DNA from: Fonsecaea monophora
Taxonomy: Eukaryota; Ascomycota; Eurotiomycetes; Chaetothyriales; Herpotrichiellaceae
Assembly: GCF_001642475.1 (NCBI RefSeq)
Contig: NW_019173977.1
Location: 182,644-246,643, forward strand
Length of the DNA: 64,000 nt
Reading direction: 5' to 3'
This document shows positions 44,660 to 55,065 of the stretch, in pieces. Within the stretch, counting starts at the first letter, position 1, and each line of letters begins with the position of its first letter. The translations under genes and the position numbers were made by a program. The notes beneath the pieces are model-generated. The model had not been told where the DNA came from and ran no database searches. It saw only the letters and a program-made list of their open reading frames with translations.

Positions 44660-46787
44660 TCAAGTGGCTTCTATTGAGCTTGGCGGGAACATTTCATCCC
44701 AGAGCCATTGGAGTGGCTCACTGCAAATCGGCTTCCACCACAAGAATCTGGAGCATATCACTTCCAGAATAGACGAGTCTGGGATCTGTAAGAGTAGAAT
44801 CTGCTGCAACAGCTGCTCGATATACCAGGGTCGATGGGGGGTGAAATTTGATGCGATTGCTCCCAGCGTGAGACACCACAGCAAGACCTGGCCGTGCAGG
44901 TCCCAACAGCCAAGAATGTCACAGGCATCGAGAGTTTGTTGCAGCATGAGAGCAAGCCTGGGTTTCACTTTTTGTGGAGGAGGTAGGGGAAAGATGACCA
45001 TTTCGCTGAAAACCAACGCCCCTAGTCGCACGGCATGATGAACGCACAGTTCGGGGTTCGAAAAATCCAACGAACCCGGCATCTGAGATAGTAGTCGATG
45101 CTGCGCCCAGTTGCGAACTTCTGTGAGCTCCGCGAGTTCCGGGGCAGTGGAACCGCCGCGTACATGGTGATCTAGGGCCACGGTAACCTCAGAGTACGTA
45201 TCCAATATGTCGAGCAGTTGTCGGCCGGCCGGACTTTGACGTAGATACCGAAAACCTGCGCCGAGTTTGGAATCCAAGTCAATCGCCACGGGGTCGAGTG
45301 AATGTTTTCCGGTCGAGACGAGTGATTTTGTGGGCAGACGCCACGGGAAATTCGGGCTGCACACGTATTTTGAAGCAAAATACAAATCACACCTGTGATT
45401 GACATGTCAGAATCACCAGTCCCCTTTTCGCGTCCGGGACCGAGGTATATGGTAGACAAAGAAGTCAGTCTGAACCTACAATTGCATTGTATCGGCCAAC
45501 CCGTACAACTCCAGGCCTTCCAATCCTCCTTTCTGACTGACCAGGAGCAATATGCCCTGGATATGCTTTTCATCATTGATCATGGCGCCGTAGACGTGGA
45601 GATTGTTGACTTTGGCCATAGGCGACACAGGGTGGACTTTTGGGTAGACGGTGTCGTCCCTGGCGTTGTGAATGCTCATGATGGTCACGGCCATGACCAG
45701 CGCATCGGTGGGGACCGTTGTCGTCGCAACGGCTTCGTTCGCGGTTCTGTTTTCTCTCGATGCGTTGTTGTGGTCTCGTCCCTTTCGTTTGGAGGAGGCC
45801 GGGGATGAGGAAGAAAGGCTGAGCGATCGCAAGTGCTCGTTTACGAGCTTGATCGTTTCGACCTTGTGCGACAGCCGGAGGAGCGGGGCCGAGTCGCTGA
45901 TCTCCCGCCCGTTGTATGCACATAGGACGTGAAACGACGCTGCGTAGACAAAGGCGTGGAATGCTACAGGATGTTCCATACCGCACTTCAACCAGGCGGC
46001 CTTGACGGGGTGCATATTGGAAAGAGAACGTTTGACTGGAACGGTGTTGGGCCAGGAGTAGGACAAGGCCTGTTATGAGCGAACGTCAAGACAACTCTGT
46101 CAGTAATCGATGCGATTCAGATGGGAGTCGCCCTCCCTAGATAGCAACTCGGAGCTCGGGGGTTCTGGCTGGAGAGGACAGTACATACGTGGTCGAGAAC
46201 TTGATGAATGAAGAGGGGCACGCCCTGAACTGGGAAAGCGTCGAAGGGATCGACTCGACCCTCGCCGAGGGCAGATTGAAGACGGTGAGCGCTGTTTAGC
46301 TGGAGAGCGATGTCCTTGTAGTCATCCTCCCCGAGAGGAGTCGAGGAAGGACATAACGGTTCGCGCGACGATGGTTCACCTCCTCCACCCTTCTCCCAAT
46401 GCTCTTCATCTCCTTCCGTCGTACCCCCCGCAGGAATTTCGCGAGGCTCTGATTTTGATTTCTCGACTGGAGTGCCATCTGGTCCCTTTTTGAGCGCCTC
46501 GAGGCGCTTGACTCTCAGCGCTCGGTGGTAATTCTTGGTGATGTGCTACACTTGATCGTCAGCAAGGCCACCGTCAAGAGCCGATTCCCACAAAGCAGTT
46601 GAGTAGAAAGACGCCTTCTTTCACATTCTACCGAGTACTGGACAGCTTCGGATTTCTGAGTGAGACGGTTTCTTACCGCGCGGACTTCACTGGGACCGCC
46701 ACGGCGCTTCTTCTGGCCCTTGACCGGTTCGACGGGCTTCGAGTACTCGACAAACATAAACTGACTCGTGGAGGCGTTACACGCCAT
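44660..46787 (-). CDS. Fungal_trans_2-like regulator without zinc cluster
   Basis: Four exons, 46677-46787, 46189-46545, 45480-46069 and 44660-45392, giving 596 residues. The N-terminus has FMFVEYSKPVEPVKG, then a basic KKRRGGPSEVRA joined to HITKNYHR. This layout is common in ascomycete proteins that carry the fungal transcription-factor middle region but no Zn2Cys6 motif. The middle (PVKAAWLKCGMEHPVAFHAF) and the helical C-terminal half fit Fungal_trans_2. The third exon ends at a GTAGGT donor two bases before an in-frame TAG; the splice gives MQLCDLYFASKY. It may regulate transcription through partners, or may have lost DNA binding. Convergent with MMM1, about 150 bases apart. Confidence 0.72.
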
Positions 46788-47900
46788 TTTGCAGTGGTCT
46801 TGCTCATCTAACGCTTCTCACCGACGCCTGTCACTTTGCGGCCGCCCGTCGAGTAAGCAGCGTATTGTGCGTAGTGGTTCGGAGCATCCAAAACGCGGGG
46901 TCGCAGCGAGACCAGGATCAAAAAATACGAAGACAGTCAAGTACCTCGTCTCTGTCGGTGGCGCGAACAAAGCTGACGCTGTTGAGGTGTTTCAGTGGAT
47001 GTGTAAGAGTATGGTCAGGAATTCTAGAAGGATTCAATAAGAATCTCAAAACGGTGAAGTGATAGATGGACGATGTGTCAGCAGTAGGCTGGAAAGAAAG
47101 TCCGCCAGTCTGGAAGACCGGAGCCTTTAAGGAACTGACAGAAGGTTTCTGCGGGCCTGGGAATCCTGGAGAGGAGGGGCGGAAACAGGTGCCGTAAGTG
47201 GGCTTGATGTTACCAAATTGACTGGTTTGGCTTTTCTGATACAAGAGCTGAGGCTGCATGTGTGTGTGCGTGTGTGTGGTCTGCGCGCAGACGAAAACTA
47301 CAGGTACAGGCGCCGGGTGACCAGCTTGCACGAGTAATGCAAGCAGAACTAACAGCGATCGGCTAATAGGCATTGGTGGCACCCATGCAAGTGCGTGCAG
47401 GTATGCCTAAGCAAAAGTTAGCAACTAACAGGGCTTGCATGGCAGACGAGACACTTGCTTAGGCACTGGCCTCTCATTATTGGCCTCCAGAACGCGAAAC
47501 GTCCAGGCGTAACTGAAGCAGGAAAATGGTCTGATCGACTCAGGCACTCCATTTTCTGATCGGGCACTTGTATGGAGTAGAGATATTACTTGCACTTGAT
47601 TGACTTGTAGGGCTGGTCGGTTGAAATGGTGGGAGAATGACTCCTGCGCCCTCGTCTATCCAACCCCGCGCCCACGAACTTATCCCTCACTACACGTACA
47701 TGTATGTATGTTATTATTTCCTCCTAATCGCCCTTCTTCACCCATCTACAGCCTCGAGGCATTAATCTCCCCATCCCCAGCTTTGGCCGCCACCACCTAA
47801 TAATTTACCTTCGGACGATTCTCCCCGTTACTAAGCGCTGCGGCACCATCTGCCGACCATCGAAATTTCTCGGTTCAGACTTGGTTCCCAGAATGAGCAG
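46788..47900. other. intergenic region with TG repeat
   Basis: About 1.1 kb upstream of the regulator gene. It contains a (TG)n tract near 47259-47279. A minus-strand open frame (46918-47382) begins with a signal-peptide-like hydrophobic stretch, but the remainder is not gene-like. Confidence 0.4.
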
Positions 47901-48102
47901 TTGTGCAGAGACACTCTTCCGCGTGCTACTATAAGCAAGAGACGGCCCAGGAAGCCAAAGCCTTATTTTTGTCAAACTACCCAACCGGCAACGCTGTTAC
48001 TACTTATCCAGTCTTTCCGGCGTGTTACCAATGGTGTCCGGCCCGGGATCCAACGTCAGCCTTGCAAGAATGCTACTTCGCCCGACCACTAGAATACTAC
48101 TA

Positions 48103-48333
48103 GACATTTGCCCCCTTACGGTTAATCATCTGTTTCCTGCGGCACAGAACGGCGAGATCTGCAAAATTCCGCTCGTTACTAAGATGGATATCTGCAATAC
48201 AACATTATACCAGTGTCTGCGACACTGCAAAACCCAGTGTGGAAATGGGTGTATGCATCCCAGACTGGTCGCCGATTCTTGTCAAAAGAAAAAAAGAATG
48301 TGTTCATGCAAAGTCGTTTTCATCAATTTTTAG
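48103..48333 (+). CDS. possible cysteine-rich (defensin-like) peptide, start unresolved
   Basis: An open frame ending at 48333 encodes, in its last 50 or so residues, nine Cys. Key spacing: YQC-x3-C, then C-x6-C-x-C at the end (DSC QKKKRM CSC). C-x3-C together with C-x-C is the cysteine-stabilised alpha-beta pattern of defensin-like peptides. An acceptor-like GCGGCACAG just before AACGGCGAG (about 48149) may mark the exon start; a signal-peptide exon was not found with confidence. A second Cys-containing frame at about 47905-48103 may be part of the same gene. The low-complexity basic run KKKR precedes the last Cys pair. This may equally be a chance frame or a decayed gene. The stated start is a frame limit, not a predicted initiation codon. 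Confidence 0.28.
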   Translation, partial: DICPLTVNHLFPAAQNGEICKIPLVTKMDICNTTLYQCLRHCKTQCGNGCMHPRLVADSCQKKKRMCSCKVVFINF

Positions 48334-48434
48334 AACTCATGCTATTATATCGTGGCAACGGTTTGGTCTTGGTCGAGTGATGCCCGTAAAACTCGATGAT
48401 TCAGAGGTCACACCTCCCTCCCTTCAACCAACCG

Positions 48435-49092
48435 TTATGCCACAGAAATGCCATCTCTGGTGTGCAGGTAGTTCTTACGGTGCTCGTTGAGGTCCGTGTC
48501 CGCACCGCGGTTTAATGGTTTCCATTTGGGCTCGTCCTGGAACAACCGCATTGCTTTGATGTACTATAACTCCCGTCAGTGTCGCTGTCCACATCATATC
48601 ACAATCTTGTAGGATGTTCCAGTCTACTCACATTTGCCTCATCAGTGGTGAACCGGTGGTAGATACCCGCAGGCAGAATAATGAGATCATCCTTCTCGAG
48701 TCGAATTCTGACCCAGTCGTCATCCTTTGATCTAACATCGAAATAACCTGCGCCGTCCCGAATATAGCGAATCTCCTCGTCTTCATGCAAATGCTCGTCA
48801 AAGAACATTTTCACCTTGTCTTCATAGACATCGCCCATGGCTTGCGGAGACACGGTGATCTCATCGCGGTTTTTATAGTGTCTTTCTTTTGCAATAGCGT
48901 CGACCGAGGAGAGCTCAGGGCAGTGGTGGTACAGGACGCCGATTTGGGCGAGGTAAGAGGGATCAACTGTGCGGCCCGAATCATGCGCGAGGCGCTGGTC
49001 ACCCTGGTGAGAGCAGTTAGCATTGGGGAAAAGACCGAAATTGCGCGGGGAAGTTGACGCACTTCTTTATTATCGTACCAATATGCCTTCAT
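48435..49092 (-). CDS. ADI1: acireductone dioxygenase
   Basis: Three exons, 49063-49092, 48632-49003 and 48435-48563, giving 176 residues. Cupin enzyme of the methionine salvage pathway: it oxidises the acireductone to the 2-keto acid precursor of methionine plus formate when iron-bound. Metal ligands are visible as HLHEDEE (His, His, Glu) and the later His in GIYHRF. The 30-nt first exon MKAYWYDNKE joins GDQRLAHDSG through a GTGCGT donor, and the second junction joins DEAN to YIKAMRLF. Length equals that of fungal orthologues (about 175-180). Divergent from the SDR gene at 50206. Confidence 0.95.
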
Positions 49093-50205
49093 GGTGGCTG
49101 TGAGTAACAAGGGTTCAAGATGAGTGTTGAAATTGCACAACAATTAGGACGATATGGCTATGTAGAGGAGGGGTAGCAATGATTCAACGGCGGATGGAGA
49201 GGAGGAACCTCGGGGTTTAAATATTTTCTGCAGCCAAATCCTACAATCCTGATGGCAATTGCACGTTGAGAAGAATCTTTTTGTCTTTGGTCAGATCGGG
49301 CAACGCGAGCCTCTTGCGCCATGGGCGGCGTCGGTGGTGCCCCATGACTTTGGACCTTTGGTGGGGATTTGCGAAACTGTAAAAGAAGGGATCGCCGTCA
49401 CCACCATTAAGCCCGACTTCATAGGCTCGCAGACGGCATTTCTCACTTCTACTACTTTGTACAACCCATCACATATTTTGCTCTGTACCCACCGCCACTG
49501 CTGCTGACATCTCAACTCAAATACCACTTCAAGCGAAACATCACGACCAAACCATTTTCCCTACCTCTGTCACATTAGCGCTTCGTCTGGATTTGGACAT
49601 TATATCGACCCTGGGAGGAATCGAGCCATGGCTAGTCTCTATAGATACGATTGAGCTATTGGCGTCAAAGACTGGGGTCTCGCTATCGACTGAAGGAATG
49701 CCACCCGAATCCTTCTGATGCGCAGCTACCTGAGGTACCCGGTAAGCACCTTCGACGACTCCTAAGGTCCCACATTATTCTCCCGCTTCGTGCCTATCAG
49801 GGCTTCGACAACTGATCTTTCTGACCACTGTGATTGAGACATATGCTTACCTACTCCCAGTCCCGCTCAAATACCTCTGAGAAATCTGCAGACTAGACCT
49901 CTGCATCAGCTTCCTTCCGTGCTCAAAACAGTATCGCCGCAGGAGGTCGGCTGTGGAGGCAAAGGTGTCGAGCGGCGTGTTCCTGAACAGTCAGCGACTG
50001 ATCTGAACTACATTGGCTACGTCTGTGTCTTCCAAATGTCTTGCTCGAATGGGTTTCGCGGTCGGGTCCAGGGTACTATGTGATTTTGGTATCGATCCGA
50101 TTCAGGCCTTCCCCAGTGGTTTGTGTTGGTATGCCCTCGACGGTGTAGTACGAACCTTTTCAGAGACCCACCACAGCCCAATATCATCCTTTTTCATCCA
50201 GCAAG
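49093..50205. other. divergent intergenic region
   Basis: About 1.1 kb between ADI1 and the SDR gene, containing both promoters. C/T-rich toward the SDR start. No conserved frame or repeat was recognised. Confidence 0.45.
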
Positions 50206-51621
50206 ATGGATGACCTCAAACGCACCAACTCCAATGATACTCGCTCGGCATCACCCAGCACGGCTCGTCGATCTCCTCATCCTTCGACAACAGGTGCCGG
50301 CAAACTCTCTCTACCATACACAACCGATCCACCCTCTCCTGCAAATCCTCCACAACAGAAAGTATGGCTCATTTTCGGCGCAACAGGACATATGGGCCGC
50401 TCCGTGACCAAGGCTGCCCTTGCCCACAACGACATCGTCGCTGCTGTCGGCCAATCCTTCCACGATGACCTAGCCAGCATGAAGCAATGGCATGACATAC
50501 CCGGTCGGTATTTGGGCTTGTTATGTGACGTACGAATACGTTCCAGCGTGGCCTCGGTCATTGAGCAGACCATGAAAACGTTTGGCAGAGTGGATGTCAT
50601 CGCAAACTGCTCTGGCTACGGCGTTATAGGGGCCTGTGAAGACCAGGATGAGCATGAAATTCGCAATCAGTTCGAAACCAACTTTATGGGCACATTGAAC
50701 ATCATCCAACTTTCGCTGCCCCATTTCCGGGAACGCCAGGACGGGAGATATTTGATATTCAGCTCGACGAGCGGCGCGCTCGGAGTCCCTGGCTTGGGAC
50801 CATATTGTGCGACCAAGTATGCCGTAGAGGGCCTGATCGAAAGTATGCTGTACGAGGTTGATCCCTTCAACATTAAACTCACCCTCGTTGAGCCGGCCCA
50901 CATGCGCCGGGACGACAATGACATTTTCCCACCCTCACAGCCAGATCTACCCACCGCGACCGCGACGACTACCACGACCACCACCAATGGACAAATCCCC
51001 CAGCAAACGCAACAACAGCAGCAGCAACAACAAAATAATCAAAAGCAGAACAAACTAGCCCTCTTCGGCCACTTCAAAGTCGCCCGCCCGTCATCGCCGT
51101 ATGCGACCAAAGACTCCCCCGCCGCCCACGCCCAACGGACTCTGCAGTGGATGGGTGCCAACCAACCCACCTCGGTCGTCAAGGCCGCCGAACTGGTCTG
51201 GCAGCTCGGCCACTGCCGCTATCCGCCACTAAGATTGTTGCTGGGAAGCTTCGCGGTGGACAGCATCCGCGACCGGCTGAAGAGCATCATCGAAGAGATC
51301 GAGGACTGGAAACACCTGAATTTCCCGCCGCTTGAGGGGTTCGAGGAGAAAGAGGACGGGGGAGGCGATGGTGATGGTGATGGAGAAGGGGAAGAGGGAG
51401 AGGGCGAAGGCGAAGGTGATGGTGATGGCGAGGGCGACGTTGATGTTGAAGTTGACGACCGCGCCGACCACGATGAACAAGGACCTGGAAACGAAGTCGA
51501 CGTCTCCAGAAAGGCCGGAGACCAAGATAAAGAGATGGGAGAGGCCGAAGGGCGAAGAGGCAAAGGAGAAGGAGGACAGGTGCATGTAAAGCGGGAGGGG
51601 GAGATGGATCTAGATGATTGA
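50206..51621 (+). CDS. SDR with poly-Gln insert and acidic repetitive tail
   Basis: Single exon, 471 residues. After about 50 disordered residues the Rossmann start KVWLIFGATGHMGRSV shows a GxxGxxG-type turn; CDVR, ANCSGYG and the active site SSTSGALG with YCATKYA (Tyr/Lys) follow. This is a classical-type SDR related to fungal short-chain oxidoreductases that act on small ketones. At about 250-275 a Thr-run and Gln-run insert interrupts the domain. After residue 385 comes a Gly/Asp/Glu-rich tail of about 85 residues encoded by GGTGAT/GGAGAAGG-type trinucleotide repeats. Tail length may vary between strains. The substrate is unknown. Confidence 0.83.
   Translation: MDDLKRTNSNDTRSASPSTARRSPHPSTTGAGKLSLPYTTDPPSPANPPQQKVWLIFGATGHMGRSVTKAALAHNDIVAAVGQSFHDDLASMKQWHDIPGRYLGLLCDVRIRSSVASVIEQTMKTFGRVDVIANCSGYGVIGACEDQDEHEIRNQFETNFMGTLNIIQLSLPHFRERQDGRYLIFSSTSGALGVPGLGPYCATKYAVEGLIESMLYEVDPFNIKLTLVEPAHMRRDDNDIFPPSQPDLPTATATTTTTTTNGQIPQQTQQQQQQQQNNQKQNKLALFGHFKVARPSSPYATKDSPAAHAQRTLQWMGANQPTSVVKAAELVWQLGHCRYPPLRLLLGSFAVDSIRDRLKSIIEEIEDWKHLNFPPLEGFEEKEDGGGDGDGDGEGEEGEGEGEGDGDGEGDVDVEVDDRADHDEQGPGNEVDVSRKAGDQDKEMGEAEGRRGKGEGGQVHVKREGEMDLDD
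51356..51460. repeat. GRN trinucleotide repeat coding for a Gly/Asp/Glu tail
   Basis: Degenerate tandem GGTGATGGTGATGGAGAAGG-like units lie in frame with the SDR gene at 50206, giving alternating Gly-Asp and Gly-Glu. Confidence 0.75.
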
Positions 51622-52452
51622 AAAGAGACACAGCACCAGGCTGGATAAACAAGGATCGAACGCTTACAGACGATGACGAGCACAAGGACCAGAGCGACAA
51701 AAGCTGATCTTGTCCACTGTGCGGGGCTTCTTATGGGTTCAAAGGCAGTCTTTTCTTCTTGATTCGACACTACCTGACAACTTCAGGTCAGCTCTGAGAA
51801 CCGTCCGCCGCCCAGAAATGAGCTGTATCTGCTGGTCTGCTATCCATTCCCTCAGCCATCGTGTCGAAGCCAGCTATATCTCAATCGGTCGCCTTGCACA
51901 AACGGGTCCACCCCCGCAGAACAATATAGGTATCAGCGAACCGAGAGCGCTCGAGTTCAGACAGGGGCAGAAGCGGTACATCGCCAGATACGACCAGAAG
52001 GAATCCGTCAATGAAAGGATAAGGGACGGGCCTTTTCCACCCATATCATACTTCTGTCACCGCCTTCTCGTTCTCCCCCAGGAGGAGTCTCTGGATTTGC
52101 AATCGGCGGAAAGAGCAGCTACCAAAACCCGATCAGCTCCGCAACAGAATTTCCAACAAACAGTCCCGGGCGTGCATTCAGCCCGTTGGTTAAAACCACG
52201 CACCCGTTGTTGGCCAATCGTCCGGGGGAAGTTCGATGTCGTGAGATGCAATATTCGTACACTTACATTGTGGGCATGCTCGCCCACTTAAGTCTAATCT
52301 CAATCCGTGTTGAGTACGCTCGGATGCCGAAGGTCTCAAGCCAAAGGTCGTTTTCAATGGACCTGGTCTTGGATCTGGATGTCGATATGATACAGTTGTC
52401 TTTGAACAGAAAAAAAACACTTCTCAATCTCATCAAGCGACGGATGGATGGA
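51622..52452. other. convergent intergenic region
   Basis: About 830 bases between the stop codons of the SDR and BRE1 genes. A 190-codon frame on the plus strand shows no conserved motif and is not called. Confidence 0.45.
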
Positions 52453-54696
52453 TCAAAGTGTGATTCGCATATGATCGTTCGCGCCAAATGCCTTCCCGCA
52501 ATTTGGGCACTTCCTCGCCCTCAACGTCAGCCGTTCAGCAACACAGTCGTTGCAGAATGTATGCCCGCACGTCTTGATGACGGTGTTTTTCAGATTCCGC
52601 TTGCAGATATTACAGTATGCAAACTGCCTCAATATCTCGTATTGCTCGGACTGTCCTGATTTGGATTTCCAGGTCTCAAGGTTTCGGCGCGTGTCTTTGA
52701 GCGAGGACTTGAGATCTTCCACTTCAACTTCGGCCGCACGACAAGCGCTAGTTGCGGCGGCGAGTTTGGCGTCTTTTGCAGTAGCTTGGGTTTTGAGCTC
52801 AGTTATTTGGGTGTTTAATCTGGAGATTTCGAGTCCTTGGGTGATGTTCTGTTGTTGGATGGTTCGATATTCGTTGGTCTTGTGGGCGAGGGCATCCTTC
52901 AGTTCGGAAAGTTGCTTGTCTGCCGTTGCTAACAATGCTCGCGTGGCGGTTTCAGCTTCTTTCAGCGCTGCGATCGCTTCTGCCGATTTGGCGTTTTGCA
53001 GTCGCAACGTCCTGATCTCACCGGCCTGGGTTTCCTTGCTTTTCATTGCGGCAAAGAATTTCTGGTCCGCTTTGGTCTTGTCCATTGATAGCTTCAAGAC
53101 TTTCTCCTCCATGGCAGCAAACTCCGAGACTTTTTGACTCGCGATCTTTGAAGTCTTTTGGAATGCTGTTGACATGGACACGAGCTCACCATTGAGGAGA
53201 TTATACTTCCTGTCGAGTTCGTGGTACCTGGCCCGCAAATCTTCCACATTCAGAGCATCCAGCTCTGCGCTCTCCACCGCCATCTCGCTTGTTTGAGTTG
53301 TTAGCCGCTCGTTTTCAGACTCCAGTGCCCGAATACGGTCTTCTTGTGCAGAAGCCAGTTCAGTAATCTTTTTCACAGCCTCTTGGTTCTGATCCAAAGA
53401 AGCTTGCTTAATGGCTTGGTCTGCCAGTAACTCATCCCTGCTGTGCCGGATTCTGGCCAGATTGGTCTCTGACGCCGCCAAAAGAGATTCCTTTTCTGCT
53501 ATAGCCACTCGTTGCTCATTTTCTAACTGAAGTTGGTATGTTGTCCTTTCCGATCGCAACTTAGTAGCTTCTTCCTTGAGGTCGGTGTTGGTGGCTTCCA
53601 GATTATTGACTTTCTTGATGGTATCCTCAAGTTGCGATTTCAGTTGCTTGAATAACTCGGTTTTGGCATAGTCATCATCCGTTAGAGTCGCCGATTTTGT
53701 TTGGAGCTCCGTCAGCTGTGCGGTCAGCTTTGCATTTTCTTCCTCCAACCTGTCCAGCTGCTCTTTTTGCTTTTCCGAGGCTGCGACAGTCTTGTTCAAC
53801 TCCTTTTCCAGCTCCGCCAGCTCTTCAGAATTGTCTGTTGTCCCATTGAGCGTGCTTTCTTCTCTTTTGACTGGGCCACCATCCTCTGCTGCGGGCTTAA
53901 TTGCGCCTAATAAAGCCTGTTTCTCCAATTTGGCGACCGTTACACTTTTTGCCCTGTCAATCTTGCGCTCGGCCGTCATATATCTGAGAGAGGCGTTTTC
54001 TAGTTGGTGATCAAGATCATCTTTCTCTGACTGCAGACGCTGTAACTCGACCAGATGACTTTTTTCGGCAGCCAACAGCTTTGCGACCTGTGATTGCAAA
54101 TCTGTTACATCAGGCGATGCCGGTTTTGTGGAACCGAACAATCTTGATATCACATCTTGTATCTGCCTTGAGCGATTGCGAAGGTGCTCTTCAAATTGTT
54201 CTTGATCTGAAAAAAGTAGCGCCGAGGGCAAGGTCCCTGAGTCCATATCGACATCGTCATCCACCTTGGCGATGACTTTGACCTCATCGACAACTTGTTG
54301 GAACCAAGCATCAATGACCCGGAGATGGTCGTCATGATATCGGGCCTTTTTTCGCATCTCTTTCAATTGAGCCTCCAAGGTATTTTTCTCTCTCTTATAT
54401 TCCTGCATCTGCCGCCATATCGCATCTTTCTGAAATCTCTGTTTAATAGAATCCACATTAGTTTGCATTTCGGAATGTCGAAGGGGGAGAGCGGAGGATA
54501 GGCTTACTTCCAGATCGTCCTTCCAGGGCATGTCATCGTCCTTGTGAGATTTCGATGCGCCATTTGCAGAAGTGGCTTGCTTCTTCAGCGGTGGAGCGGA
54601 TTCTACAGAATCATAAGGAGAGGGTCTTTTACGCTCTTCCATCTTGACTAGACTCTGTTGAGAGAGGGAAAGGGGGAGTGATTCGATGGCCGTCAT
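52453..54696 (-). CDS. BRE1: E3 ubiquitin ligase BRE1 (histone H2B)
   Basis: Two exons, 54508-54696 and 52453-54438, giving 724 residues. Nearly the whole protein is coiled coil, ending in a C3HC4 RING: CNICKRNLKNTVIKTCGH, CNDC and CPNCGKAFG. Bre1 with Rad6 monoubiquitinates H2B, a prerequisite for H3K4 and H3K79 methylation. The 69-nt stretch 54439-54507 has GTAAGC/ACAG borders, contains no stop and keeps frame, so it would be read through if not recognised. Removing it gives PWKDDLERFQKDAIWRQMQE, which is continuous in relatives. The start MTAIESLPL is chosen; MEERKRPSP (residue 19) is an alternative. Confidence 0.93.
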   Translation of the reverse strand: MTAIESLPLSLSQQSLVKMEERKRPSPYDSVESAPPLKKQATSANGASKSHKDDDMPWKDDLEVSLSSALPLRHSEMQTNVDSIKQRFQKDAIWRQMQEYKREKNTLEAQLKEMRKKARYHDDHLRVIDAWFQQVVDEVKVIAKVDDDVDMDSGTLPSALLFSDQEQFEEHLRNRSRQIQDVISRLFGSTKPASPDVTDLQSQVAKLLAAEKSHLVELQRLQSEKDDLDHQLENASLRYMTAERKIDRAKSVTVAKLEKQALLGAIKPAAEDGGPVKREESTLNGTTDNSEELAELEKELNKTVAASEKQKEQLDRLEEENAKLTAQLTELQTKSATLTDDDYAKTELFKQLKSQLEDTIKKVNNLEATNTDLKEEATKLRSERTTYQLQLENEQRVAIAEKESLLAASETNLARIRHSRDELLADQAIKQASLDQNQEAVKKITELASAQEDRIRALESENERLTTQTSEMAVESAELDALNVEDLRARYHELDRKYNLLNGELVSMSTAFQKTSKIASQKVSEFAAMEEKVLKLSMDKTKADQKFFAAMKSKETQAGEIRTLRLQNAKSAEAIAALKEAETATRALLATADKQLSELKDALAHKTNEYRTIQQQNITQGLEISRLNTQITELKTQATAKDAKLAAATSACRAAEVEVEDLKSSLKDTRRNLETWKSKSGQSEQYEILRQFAYCNICKRNLKNTVIKTCGHTFCNDCVAERLTLRARKCPNCGKAFGANDHMRITL

Positions 54697-55065
54697 CAGT
54701 CCTGCTGTACCAGGGCCGCTGCTTTTAGGCAGTGAATATCCTTGGGGAAGGCCCGCGTTGGCAGGAACGGCAAATTACGCCGCGATAAGGGGTTGCCGAT
54801 GAAGTTGTTGAGTTGTTGACAGAGAGATTGCGCAAAGGCGAGGACAAAAAGAAGAATGAAGACGTCGAGTCGCTGCGGACACTGTAGACAAAGCCGGTTA
54901 GCGGCCCTCGGATCTTGGCATGTTTGCCGATCAAACCTGCCACCCATGCCACCGGAGTCGTGGTGGGGAGTTGCGCCCTCAACCTGGAGCAAACAAAGAG
55001 GGGACATCTGAGCGCGTGTGGGAACTTAGTACGCCCCGGCGGGCATAAAGAACATCACGCTCGTT
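54697..55065. promoter_or_regulatory. divergent BRE1/BDP1 promoter
   Basis: About 370 bases separate the two start codons, so both promoters overlap here. No specific site is supported. Confidence 0.5.

Noticed and set aside
46918..47382. 154-codon frame starting with a signal-peptide-like stretch
   Set aside because: After the hydrophobic start the sequence crosses a TG repeat and shows no gene-like composition; it directly abuts the promoter of the regulator gene. Only transcript data would revive it.
51710..52291. 193-codon plus-strand frame between SDR and BRE1
   Set aside because: Composition and lack of motifs suggest chance; lies between two 3' ends.
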